Shown one piece after another: positions 35,769-44,135 of a DNA stretch of 51,743 bases. Numbering within the stretch: the stretch's first letter is position 1; every line of letters starts with the position of its first letter. Source of the DNA: an uncultured Pseudomonadota bacterium (GTDB taxonomy: Bacteria; Pseudomonadota; Alphaproteobacteria; RF32; CAG-239); NCBI GenBank assembly GCA_949297185.1, contig CASFRM010000007.1:1-51743 (forward strand). The letters are read 5' to 3'. The position numbers and the translations under genes are program-made. The notes beneath the pieces are model-generated. The model was given only the letters and a program-made list of their open reading frames with translations, was not told where the DNA came from and did not search any database.

Positions 35769-36689
35769 TTTTGGCAAGAACTTTTTTCGTCTGTTATTAT
35801 TTTTTTTATTATAAAAATGATTAGGCTTTGAATTGGGGATATTTTTTTGCATCAAATGCTCTTTATATTCGCCCAAAGCCGCTGTAATTGCCGCTCCGAA
35901 TATAACCACGGCCCAATTTAAGTAGAGCCAGAGTAACAATAACGGAATAGCCGCCATTGCTCCGTACAGGGTATGGTATATTACCGAAGAGGCAATAAAG
36001 TTACCGAACAAGCTTCGCATTAGATGGATACCGGCCAAAGCAATCAAAGCTCCCCAAAAAGCGTGCAGCAACTTAACCTTTTTATTAGGCACCAGCACAT
36101 ATACCAACATTAAGGTAAGCAGAGTAAACATCCCCGGCAGCCAAGACTGGAACAAGTAAGATATACCGAACTCTTGCGGCACAAATTTTTCCAAGGTATA
36201 AAAATATCCCTTAAAAGAAACACCGGCACCATAAAGCAGGGGTCCCAAGGTAATCACTGTCCAATAAAGGGTAATTTTGGTTTTGATACTACGAGGCTTG
36301 TAGACTTTGAAAATGTAGTTAAAAGAGTTTTCAATGGTTGAAAGCAGTAGGATTGCAGTAAAGATGATACCGACCACGCCCAGGGTTGTAAGTTTTGCGG
36401 TTGCCGAAACAAATTCGTTAAAATACTGATTAACCTCTTTTCCGATAGCCGGCACCACATTTTGAATCAAGGCATCTTGCAGTTGTGCTCTGATATCGCT
36501 AAACACCGGAAAGGCCGAAAATATGGCCAAACCTATGGCAAACAAAGGTACTATGGCAATTAGCGAGGTATAACTCAAAGAAGAAGCCACCCGTAAAATA
36601 TTATCGGTCTGGATTCTTTGCATAACAAACTTAAAGAAATCTTTGATTGCCGTAGTTTTTGTTTTGATATAATCGTAATTAAAATTCAT
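35757..36689 (-). CDS. YihY/BrkB family inner membrane protein
   Basis: 310 residues from ATG 36689 with AAGGA upstream. About six membrane helices with the family blocks ASSLSYTSLIAIVPLFAIGLAIFSAFP, FTAILLLSTIENSFNYIFKVYKPRS, ILYWTVITLGPLL-type segment (YWTVITLGPLLYGAG), VPNKKVKLLHAFWGALIAL and YGAMAAIPLLLLWLYLNWAVVIFGAAI. The C-terminal 45 residues are basic and cytoplasmic. The biochemical role of the family is not settled. It lies upstream of recA on the same strand, but recA has its own regulated start. Confidence 0.92.
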   Translation of the reverse strand: MNFNYDYIKTKTTAIKDFFKFVMQRIQTDNILRVASSLSYTSLIAIVPLFAIGLAIFSAFPVFSDIRAQLQDALIQNVVPAIGKEVNQYFNEFVSATAKLTTLGVVGIIFTAILLLSTIENSFNYIFKVYKPRSIKTKITLYWTVITLGPLLYGAGVSFKGYFYTLEKFVPQEFGISYLFQSWLPGMFTLLTLMLVYVLVPNKKVKLLHAFWGALIALAGIHLMRSLFGNFIASSVIYHTLYGAMAAIPLLLLWLYLNWAVVIFGAAITAALGEYKEHLMQKNIPNSKPNHFYNKKNNNRRKKFLPKEQF

Positions 36690-36822
36690 ACTTTTCCTTA
36701 TCACATAAAAAAGGTGTTTACAATTTAGGTCAGATTTTATAGAAACTTAACCTATATTGCAATAGGGTAAAACTCTATTGTGTATTGTGTGTTGTGTAAT
36801 AAATAGAAGGACTATGGATATT

Positions 36823-37650
36823 ATGGCCAAATTACTTATGGAAGGCAAGCGTGGCCTGATAATGGGACTTGCCAATGATAAATCAATTGCTTGGGGTATA
36901 GCTCAGGCATTGAACGAACAAGGAGCTCAACTGGCAATTTCGTATCAAAACGAGGCCTTGGAAAAAAGAGTACAACCCTTAGCCGCACAGCTTGATAAAG
37001 AGCCGTTATTGATAAAATGTGATGTTTCCGACAGCGAAAGTATGGCATCATGCTTTAAGGAATTGGAAGCCAAATGGGGCAAGATAGATTTCTTGGTTCA
37101 CGCCATTGCGTTTTCTGACAAAAATCAGTTGCGTGGTCGCACCATAGATACCACCAAAGACAATTTCAAAATGACCATGGAAATATCTTGCTATTCATTT
37201 TTGGAAGCTTGCAAATATGCATCTCCGCTCATGAACGAAGGTGGCGCGATAGTTACTTTGACCTATATGGGTTCTGAAAGAGTTCTGCCCAATTACAATA
37301 TTATGGGAGTGGCCAAAGCCGCATTAGAGGCTTCGGTTCGTTATGCGGCCATGGATATGGGCGAACAAGGTGTTAGAGTAAATGCCGTTTCGGCCGGTCC
37401 GATTAAGACTTTGGCAGCATCGGGCATCGGAGATTTTCGCAAAATGTTGCACTGGAATGCGCTCAACTCGGCACTTGAACGCAACATAACTCCCGAAGAA
37501 GTAGGAATGGTTGTAACCGGTTTGTTGTCAGACTGCGGAGCAGGTGTAACCGGAGAGGTTATTCATGTTGACTGCGGCTATCACATTCAAGGTATGTTAA
37601 GAATGAAAAACATCAAAGAAGATGTTGAGGTTCTAACCGAAGGAATGTAG
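36823..37650 (+). CDS. fabI: Enoyl-[acyl-carrier-protein] reductase (NADH) FabI
   Basis: Last reduction step of type II fatty acid elongation. 275 residues from ATG 36823, chosen for similarity with other FabI N-termini and AAGGA spacing; ATG 36814 is too close to the same site. SDR fold with GLANDKSIAWGIAQAL (NADH binding), the Tyr-x6-Lys pair in YNIMGVAKAALEASVRY, and VSAGPIKTLAASGIGDF. Single gene with terminator. FabZ, its partner step, is not in this window. Confidence 0.96.
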   Translation: MAKLLMEGKRGLIMGLANDKSIAWGIAQALNEQGAQLAISYQNEALEKRVQPLAAQLDKEPLLIKCDVSDSESMASCFKELEAKWGKIDFLVHAIAFSDKNQLRGRTIDTTKDNFKMTMEISCYSFLEACKYASPLMNEGGAIVTLTYMGSERVLPNYNIMGVAKAALEASVRYAAMDMGEQGVRVNAVSAGPIKTLAASGIGDFRKMLHWNALNSALERNITPEEVGMVVTGLLSDCGAGVTGEVIHVDCGYHIQGMLRMKNIKEDVEVLTEGM

Positions 37651-37672
37651 TCTGATTTTAGCCTTTGTGAAG

Positions 37673-37700
37673 AAGCCTCGATTAAAATCGGGGCTTTTTT
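37673..37700 (+). terminator. Terminator of fabI
   Basis: AAGCCTCGAT (37673-37682), loop TAAA, ATCGGGGCTT (37687-37696) with one T-G pair, then T-tract. Confidence 0.88.
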
Positions 37701-37782
37701 GAAATTAGGTGTTGATTCAAAAGCTAAAATTATGATAAAAAACAAAAGTTATTTTTCATGAAATAGGATACGGGGATAAAAA

Positions 37783-38070
37783 ATGTCCATAGACGCCAAT
37801 ACGGTCAAAAAAATAGCATTTTTATCGCATCTCAAAATTGAAGACGATAAAGTTGCGGCAACACAAGAAGAGTTTAACAAAATATTGCAGTGGGTCGACC
37901 AATTAAAAGAAGTTGATACCGATAATGTCGAACCGCTGGTCTCGGTCAACAACGAGCATTTAAGACTAAGACAAGATGAAGTAACCGAGGGCAACCAAGC
38001 CGAGGCAGTTCTGGCCAATGCTCCGGTTAAAGAATACGGCTATTTTGTAGTGCCGAAAGTTGTTGAATAA
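37783..38070 (+). CDS. gatC: Asp/Glu-tRNA amidotransferase subunit C
   Basis: Small stabilising subunit of GatCAB, 95 residues. Typical N-terminus [19 protein letters not shown], then the conserved VEPLVSV and [10 protein letters not shown] and C-terminal YFVVPKVVE. The first gene of the compact gatC-gatA-gatB operon (14- and 3-base gaps). Confidence 0.95.
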   Translation: MSIDANTVKKIAFLSHLKIEDDKVAATQEEFNKILQWVDQLKEVDTDNVEPLVSVNNEHLRLRQDEVTEGNQAEAVLANAPVKEYGYFVVPKVVE

Positions 38071-38084
38071 ATATTGGGATAACG

Positions 38085-39542
38085 ATGATGACAGAATTAA
38101 CCGAATTAACTATAGCACAGGCCTCTGCCGGACTGAAGAAAAAAGAATTTACCGCGGTGGAATTGACCGAAGCTTATATTGCCAATATGGACAAGCACAG
38201 AAACTTAAATGCCTATGTTTGCGAAACTCCCGATAAGGCGATAGCACAAGCCAAAATCAGTCAGGAAAAAATAAATTCCGGACAAGGCGGCGACTTGGAA
38301 GGTATCCCTTTGGGAATTAAAGATTTGTTCTGTACCAAAGGTATTGCCACCACCGCTTGCTCCAACATCTTAAAGGGATTTGTTCCTCCTTATGAATCAA
38401 CTGTAACCGCTAATTTGTTGCAAGCCGGAGCTAATTTTTTAGGTAAACTGAACCTAGATGAATTTGCCATGGGCGGCAGTAACGAAACTTCGGCATTTGG
38501 TCCGGTGATTAACCCGTGGAGCAAAGATGTTCCGCTTGTAGCCGGAGGTTCTTCCGGCGGTTCGGCAGCAGCCGTTGCCGCTAAGATGTGTGCCGCAGCT
38601 ACCGGTACCGACACCGGCGGCTCGATTCGCCAACCGGCAGCTTTTTGCGGCGTAACCGGAATTAAGCCGACCTATGGTCGTTGTTCTCGCTATGGTATTA
38701 TAGCTTTTGCCTCATCTTTAGATCAGGCAGGTCCCATTGCTAAAGATGTAACCGATTGTGCTATTATGCTAAAGGCTATGGCCGGATTTGATAATAAGGA
38801 TTCTACTTCTTCTCAACAACCGGTTCCCGATTTTTGCAAAGTTTTGGGTGCTGATGTTAGGGGTATGCGTATTGGTATCCCCAAAGAATATCGGGTTGAC
38901 GGATTAAATCCCGAAATAGCATCTTATTGGGACAAGGCCGCCGCCATGTTGAAAGACAAGGGAGCTGAAATTGTTGAAATATCACTTCCTCATACCAAAT
39001 ATGCTTTGGCGGTATATTATATTATCGCACCGGCAGAAGCTTCAAGCAACCTTGCTCGCTATGATGGTCTGCGTTACGGCAATCGAGTTGACGGTGAGCA
39101 TCTTGACGATATGTACACCAACTCTCGCACGGCAGGTTTCGGCAAAGAGGTAAAGCGCCGCATTATGATAGGCACCTATGTTTTGTCTGCCGGCTATTAC
39201 GATGCTTATTATCTCAAGGCACAAAAGGTTCGTCGCCTAATCAGAGATGACTTTATCAAAGCTTTTGAAAAATGTGATATTATACTAACTCCGACCGCAC
39301 CTTCGGCAGCTTTTGCCATTGGCGACGAGAGTATGCAAAAAGATCCCATAACCATGTGGCTCAATGATATATTCACTGTTTCAATATCTTTGGCCGGTCT
39401 TCCGGCAATGAGTTTGCCGATAGGATTAAATCACGATGGATTGCCCTTGGGAATGCAGATTATCGGTAAATCTTTTGATGAAGAAAATGTGTTTAAGGCA
39501 GGCTATTGCTTGGAACAGCAAGCCGGATTTAAGAGGAAATAA
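38085..39542 (+). CDS. gatA: Asp/Glu-tRNA amidotransferase subunit A
   Basis: Amidase-signature subunit that releases ammonia from glutamine for Glu-tRNA(Gln) (and Asp-tRNA(Asn)) amidation. 485 residues. The Lys/cis-Ser/Ser triad is seen in [11 protein letters not shown] (Lys), [13 protein letters not shown] and [16 protein letters not shown]. Two ATG codons stand in a row at 38085 and 38088, either could be used. Confidence 0.97.
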   Translation: MMTELTELTIAQASAGLKKKEFTAVELTEAYIANMDKHRNLNAYVCETPDKAIAQAKISQEKINSGQGGDLEGIPLGIKDLFCTKGIATTACSNILKGFVPPYESTVTANLLQAGANFLGKLNLDEFAMGGSNETSAFGPVINPWSKDVPLVAGGSSGGSAAAVAAKMCAAATGTDTGGSIRQPAAFCGVTGIKPTYGRCSRYGIIAFASSLDQAGPIAKDVTDCAIMLKAMAGFDNKDSTSSQQPVPDFCKVLGADVRGMRIGIPKEYRVDGLNPEIASYWDKAAAMLKDKGAEIVEISLPHTKYALAVYYIIAPAEASSNLARYDGLRYGNRVDGEHLDDMYTNSRTAGFGKEVKRRIMIGTYVLSAGYYDAYYLKAQKVRRLIRDDFIKAFEKCDIILTPTAPSAAFAIGDESMQKDPITMWLNDIFTVSISLAGLPAMSLPIGLNHDGLPLGMQIIGKSFDEENVFKAGYCLEQQAGFKRK

Positions 39543-39545
39543 GAC

Positions 39546-41003
39546 ATGAGTGGAATGATAATACAAGGTAAAACCGGCGATTGGGAAGTTATCTGCGGAT
39601 TGGAGATACACTGCCAGATTTTATCTAAATCCAAGATTTTTTCCGGAGCTTCCACCCACTACGGTTCCGAGGTAAATGAGAATGTTTCGTTTATCGATGC
39701 CGGTATGCCGGGGATGTTGCCTACCTTAAATGAAGAGTGTGTTCGTCAAGCCGTTAAGACCGGTTTGGGGTTAAATGCCAAGATTAACAATTATTCGGCT
39801 TTTGCCCGCAAGAACTATTTTTATGCCGACTTACCGCAAGGCTATCAGATTACCCAATTCCAGTACCCGATAGTTGGTGAAGGCTTTGTCAAAATTGAGT
39901 TAGAAAACGGCGAAACCAAAGACATCGGTATCGAAAGATTGCACATTGAGCAAGATGCCGGAAAGTCGATTCACGATATTTCTCCGACCAAAAGCTTTAT
40001 TGATTTGAACCGTGCCGGTGTTGGTTTGATGGAGATTGTAACCAAACCTGATTTTCGTTCACCCGAGGAGGCCGGTGCATTTTTACGCAAACTTCGTTCT
40101 ATCGTCAGATACTTAGGAACTTGCGACGGTAATATGGATGAAGGTTCGATGCGTTGCGATATCAATGTCTCGGTCAGAAAAGTCGGGGAAGATGGCTTTA
40201 GAACCAGAAACGAGATGAAAAATGTTAACTCGGTTAAGTTTGTAATGCAGGCTATTGAATCCGAGGCTCGTCGTCATGTTGAGGTATATGAAAGCGGTGG
40301 TCAGATAGAGCAAGAAACCAGACAGTTTAATCCAACTACTTGCACCACTAAAGCCATGCGTAAAAAAGAGTATGCTCACGATTATCGTTATTTTCCTGAG
40401 CCGGACTTGCCGCCATTGGTTTTGAGCGACGAATATATCAATAATATAAAAAATGATATGGTTGAGTTGCCCGATGCCAAAAAAGAAAGATTTGTCAAAG
40501 AGCTTGGTTTAACCCCGTATGATGCCTCGGTTATCTGCGAAAATAAAGAAGTTGCCGAGTTTTTTGAAAAAGCAGCTTCCGGTCACGATGCCAAAAAGGT
40601 TGCTAACTGGTTGATGGGCGATTTCTTTGCCATGCTCAACGAAAAGAAAATTACCTTGGCAGAATCTCCGATTTCGGCAGAAAATTTAGGCGCTTTGGTT
40701 GAGTTGGTTTCTAAAAATGTCATTAACGGCAAAACCGCCAAAGATGTATTTGCCATAATGGCCGCCACCGGTGATGCTCCCGAAAAGATTGTTGAAGAAA
40801 AAGGTCTGAAACAAGTTACCGATGTCGGAGCGATAGAAAAAGTTGTCGATGAAATATTGGCCAATAATCAGGCTAATGTCGAAGCCTATAAGGCCGGTAA
40901 GACCAATCTTATCGGTTGGTTTGTCGGACAGGTTATGAAAGCCTCTCAAGGCAAAGCCAATCCAGAAGTTGTTAACAAGCTTCTCAAACAAAAATTAGGC
41001 TGA
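39546..41003 (+). CDS. gatB: Asp/Glu-tRNA amidotransferase subunit B
   Basis: tRNA-binding and kinase-like subunit of GatCAB. 485 residues. Motifs: [62 protein letters not shown], and the C-terminal YqeY-like tail ([24 protein letters not shown]). Ends the operon before a strong terminator. No glnS is in this window, consistent with the indirect Gln-tRNA route. Confidence 0.97.
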   Translation: MSGMIIQGKTGDWEVICGLEIHCQILSKSKIFSGASTHYGSEVNENVSFIDAGMPGMLPTLNEECVRQAVKTGLGLNAKINNYSAFARKNYFYADLPQGYQITQFQYPIVGEGFVKIELENGETKDIGIERLHIEQDAGKSIHDISPTKSFIDLNRAGVGLMEIVTKPDFRSPEEAGAFLRKLRSIVRYLGTCDGNMDEGSMRCDINVSVRKVGEDGFRTRNEMKNVNSVKFVMQAIESEARRHVEVYESGGQIEQETRQFNPTTCTTKAMRKKEYAHDYRYFPEPDLPPLVLSDEYINNIKNDMVELPDAKKERFVKELGLTPYDASVICENKEVAEFFEKAASGHDAKKVANWLMGDFFAMLNEKKITLAESPISAENLGALVELVSKNVINGKTAKDVFAIMAATGDAPEKIVEEKGLKQVTDVGAIEKVVDEILANNQANVEAYKAGKTNLIGWFVGQVMKASQGKANPEVVNKLLKQKLG

Positions 41004-41023
41004 CATAACGATAAAAAACGCCT

Positions 41024-41060
41024 CCCGCCGCAGTAAAACCAAGCTGTGGCGGGATTTTTT
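41024..41060 (+). terminator. Terminator of gatCAB
   Basis: CCCGCCGCAG (41024-41033), 10-base loop, CTGTGGCGGG (41044-41053) with one G-T pair, then A and six T. Confidence 0.92.
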
Positions 41061-41093
41061 ATATTGTTGTAACAATCAGAAAATTTTTGTGTT

Positions 41094-41122
41094 TTGCCAT
41101 TGATTTTAAGATTGGATAAATT
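41094..41122 (+). promoter_or_regulatory. Promoter of the lpxA-lpxI-lpxB-comEC operon
   Basis: TTGCCA (41094-41099), 17-bp spacer, TAAATT (41117-41122), 36 bases before the lpxA ATG. Placed between the gatB terminator and lpxA, it makes the lpx genes an independent unit. Confidence 0.65.
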
Positions 41123-41158
41123 GCAAGCAGAACAAATTTTTTAAGAAGGTAATAATTA

Positions 41159-41956
41159 ATGTCTAAGATTCATGCTACGGCAGTTATAGAAGAAGGTGCT
41201 CAAATTTCTGACAGTGCGGAGATTGGGCCGTTTTGTTGGATAAGCTCACAAGCCAAAATAGGTAATAATGTAAGATTATTGGGAAGAGTAACCGTTTATG
41301 GTGATACCACCATTGGTGATGGTACGGTAGTTTTCCCCGGCGCTTGTTTGGGTACGGGTCCGCAAGATCACGGTAATGAGTTTGTCGAAGGAGCTAAAGT
41401 CATCATCGGCAAAAATAATGTAATCAGAGAAAATGTAACTATTCATGCCGGCACTCCGAAAGAACATAAGACTACGGTTGTCGGAGATGATTGTATGTTA
41501 ATGGTAAATTCGCATGTTGCACACGATTGCGTTGTCGGCAACGGTGTCATTATGACCAACAATGCAGTTATCGGCGGCCATGTCCGTTTGGGTGATGGTG
41601 TAATCTTGGGCGGTAATGCGGCAGTTCACCAGTTCTGCCGTATCGGTCGCAAAGCCATGATTGGCGGCTTATCAGGTGTTGACCGCGATGTTATTCCGTT
41701 TGGTATCGTAACCGGCGACAGAGGCAAATTGAGAGGCTTAAACCGTGTTGGTATGATGCGTAGCGGTATGGATGAAAAAACAATTAAGTCGGTAACTCAC
41801 GCCTTTATGTACATCTTCAAAGGCACCGAAGATACTTTTGATGTCAGAATTGAAAAAGCCAAAGAAAAATACAAAGACAATCCGTTGGTAATGGAACAAC
41901 TCGAGTTTATTTTTGATGGCTTGGCTGGTCGTCGTAAAGTTATGATGGCCGAATAA
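41159..41956 (+). CDS. lpxA: UDP-GlcNAc O-acyltransferase LpxA
   Basis: First step of lipid A synthesis. 265 residues, near the usual 262. Left-handed beta-helix of hexapeptide repeats (IHATAVIEEGAQISDSAEIG), the active-site His in MLMVNSHVAHDCVVG, and the C-terminal helical domain with GLNRVGMMRSGMDE. AAGAAGG precedes the ATG. Starts a second lpx cluster, 7 kb away from lpxD. Confidence 0.97.
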   Translation: MSKIHATAVIEEGAQISDSAEIGPFCWISSQAKIGNNVRLLGRVTVYGDTTIGDGTVVFPGACLGTGPQDHGNEFVEGAKVIIGKNNVIRENVTIHAGTPKEHKTTVVGDDCMLMVNSHVAHDCVVGNGVIMTNNAVIGGHVRLGDGVILGGNAAVHQFCRIGRKAMIGGLSGVDRDVIPFGIVTGDRGKLRGLNRVGMMRSGMDEKTIKSVTHAFMYIFKGTEDTFDVRIEKAKEKYKDNPLVMEQLEFIFDGLAGRRKVMMAE

Positions 41957-42133
41957 TAAGGGTTAATTGATTTGACTTATGTTAAATCAATTTTTACAAA
42001 ACCTGGTATATGATATTGCATATTGAAAATAAAACGGTCGCTGACTAACTTTTTATAAGCAAAGGCCGCTGTTTTGAAAAAAATACGCAATCTTCAGATA
42101 TCAGGTTTTGTTTTTTATGAAAGTAAGATAACA

Positions 42134-42988
42134 ATGACACACCCTCAACGCAAATTGGGAATTATCGCCGGAGGCGGTCAAATACCGGCATTACTGATAG
42201 AAAAGTGCAAAGAAAAAGGAACAGAATTTGTTGTCTTGGCAATAGAAGGTAATGCCGACAAGTCATACTTTGGCGAAGAATGTGAATTTCCGTGTCGCTG
42301 GATTCGTATCGGTCAGGCCGGTACGGGTTTTAAATATTTTGCCGATGAAGCCGTTAAAGATGTTGTAATGATAGGCACCATAAGAAGACCGAGCTTTTTT
42401 GATTTGGTACCTGATTTAAGAACCGCGGCATTTTTTGCCAAGGTCGGAGCTAAAGCCTTGGGTGATGACGGAATTTTGCGAGCCTTGGTCAAAGAAATCG
42501 AAGCCGACGGCATGCAGGTTAAAGGTGTGCACGAGGTTATGCCCGATATTTTGGTAAAAGAGGGAGTTTTAACCAAGCATAAGCCGTCAGAGAGAGATGT
42601 TGCCGATATAAAAAGGGGAATTGAAGCGGCTTTGGCCTTAGGTAAGTTGGATATAGGTCAAGCGGTGATTGTACAGCAAGGACTTGTTTTGGGGGTTGAG
42701 GGAATAGAAGGAACCGACGAACTTATTCGTCGCTGCAAAGACTACCGTCGCAAAGGCGGTGGCGGTGTTTTGGTCAAACTTCGCAAGCCCGAGCAAGATA
42801 TGCGTATAGATTTGCCTACTATCGGCCCTCGTTCGGTCGAAAGAGCTCACGAAAGCGGCTTGGAGGGAATAGTGGTTCATGCCGGCAACGGATTAATGGT
42901 TGAAGAAAAAGAAACCATAGCTTTGGCCGATAAATACAAAATGTTTATCATAGGGGTACATCCTGATGAATACATCAAAGAAAATTAA
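42134..42988 (+). CDS. lpxI: UDP-2,3-diacylglucosamine pyrophosphatase LpxI
   Basis: DUF1009 family enzyme that replaces LpxH in alphaproteobacteria and makes lipid X. 284 residues from ATG 42134. A TTG at 42074 lies in the leader and would add 20 residues that do not fit the family. Motifs: KLGIIAGGGQIPALLIEKC at the start, MIGTIRRPSFFDLVPDL in the middle, QGLVLGVEGIEGTDELI, LVKLRKPEQDMRIDLPTIG and HAGNGLMVEEKE. It is between lpxA and lpxB and overlaps lpxB by 23 bases. The leader 41957-42133 holds no clear terminator. Confidence 0.95.
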   Translation: MTHPQRKLGIIAGGGQIPALLIEKCKEKGTEFVVLAIEGNADKSYFGEECEFPCRWIRIGQAGTGFKYFADEAVKDVVMIGTIRRPSFFDLVPDLRTAAFFAKVGAKALGDDGILRALVKEIEADGMQVKGVHEVMPDILVKEGVLTKHKPSERDVADIKRGIEAALALGKLDIGQAVIVQQGLVLGVEGIEGTDELIRRCKDYRRKGGGGVLVKLRKPEQDMRIDLPTIGPRSVERAHESGLEGIVVHAGNGLMVEEKETIALADKYKMFIIGVHPDEYIKEN

Positions 42989-44135
42989 GGTCTATCTTAT
43001 AGCCGGAGAACCCAGCGGCGATTTGTTGGGTTCGCGGTTGATGCGGGCTTTAAGAGAAAAAACTTCCGGCAATGTCGAATTTTACGGTATTGGCGGTGAC
43101 ACCATGGAATCGGAAGGATTAAAGTCGCTTTTTGATATATCGGAATTGGCGGTTATGGGGCTTGTAGAAGTTATTCCCAGTATTCCCAGAGTACTAAGAA
43201 GAATAAGTCAGACCGTTACCGATATAAAGTCAAAACAGCCGGATATTGTGGTAACTATTGATAGCTGGAGTTTTTGCAGCCGCATTCACAAAGCATTACG
43301 CAAAGAAAATTTATCCGTTAAGCAGTTGCATTATGTTGCTCCGCAAGTTTGGGCCTGGAAAAAAAGAAGAGCCAAGACCATGTATAAATACATAGACGAG
43401 CTTTTGACATTACTGCCCAATGAACCGCAATATTTTACCAAACATCATCTCAAAACCGTATTTGTCGGACATCCGGTAATTGAGAGTGAGGCTTTGCGTG
43501 CCGACGGAGAAGAATTTCGCAAGAAGTACGAAATTCCCGCAGAAAAGCAGATAATATGTATTTTACCGGGGTCGCGTCATAATGAAGTGAGTAAATTATT
43601 GCCTGACTTTTTACAATCAGCTCACATACTTGCGGAGTTAAATCCCGACATATATTTTGCTTTGCCGACGGTTAAAACCGTGGCCAAAAGAGTAAGAAAA
43701 ATGCTCAAAAATACCGATTTACCGATAGTTGTTTTAGATAACGAAAGAGATCGCTACAATGCATTTCAAGCTTCCAGTGCGGCCATAGCGGCTTCCGGAA
43801 CGGTGGCTTTGGAATTGGCTATGTGCAATGTTCCGCATATAATAGCCTATAAGGTATCGCCGCTCACCTATGTTTTGGCCAAACATTTGGTAAAGATAAA
43901 ATATGTAAATCTCACCAATATAATGCTAAATCGTGGTGTGGTGCCGGAATTGTTGCAAGAGAATTGTACTCCGCAAAAAATTGTCAAAGAGATATTAGAA
44001 CTTTTGAAAAACGGCGAAGCATACGAAAAGCAGATGGAAGGTTTTCGCGAGGTCAAAGCATATTTAAGTTGCGGCAATCAAACCCCAAGTCAAAACGCTG
44101 CCGATGAAATTTTACGGCTTATCGGATGTTGCTGA
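42966..44135 (+). CDS. lpxB: Lipid A disaccharide synthase LpxB
   Basis: Peripheral membrane GT-B glycosyltransferase (family 19) joining UDP-diacylglucosamine and lipid X. 389 residues. Blocks: VYLIAGEPSGDLLGSRLMRAL, FYGIGGDTMESEGLKSLFD, YVAPQVWAWKKRRAKTM, TVFVGHPVIES, ICILPGSRHNEVSKLLP and ASGTVALELAMCNVPHIIAYK. Overlaps lpxI (23 bases) and the comEC-like gene (10 bases), so the three are co-translated. Confidence 0.97.
   Translation: MNTSKKIKVYLIAGEPSGDLLGSRLMRALREKTSGNVEFYGIGGDTMESEGLKSLFDISELAVMGLVEVIPSIPRVLRRISQTVTDIKSKQPDIVVTIDSWSFCSRIHKALRKENLSVKQLHYVAPQVWAWKKRRAKTMYKYIDELLTLLPNEPQYFTKHHLKTVFVGHPVIESEALRADGEEFRKKYEIPAEKQIICILPGSRHNEVSKLLPDFLQSAHILAELNPDIYFALPTVKTVAKRVRKMLKNTDLPIVVLDNERDRYNAFQASSAAIAASGTVALELAMCNVPHIIAYKVSPLTYVLAKHLVKIKYVNLTNIMLNRGVVPELLQENCTPQKIVKEILELLKNGEAYEKQMEGFREVKAYLSCGNQTPSQNAADEILRLIGCC

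Noticed and set aside
36778..36822. Upstream TTG start for fabI
   Set aside because: It lies in the GT-rich leader, lacks a ribosome binding site and is absent from the FabI family.
41957..42133. Possible terminator in the lpxA-lpxI gap (AAAACGGT facing GCTGTTTT)
   Set aside because: Needs G-T pairs, has a loop of about 30 bases and no T-tract. The gap is probably just leader sequence.
42074..42133. Upstream TTG start for lpxI, giving a 304-residue protein
   Set aside because: The extra residues do not match the family and the ATG at 42134 gives the normal length.
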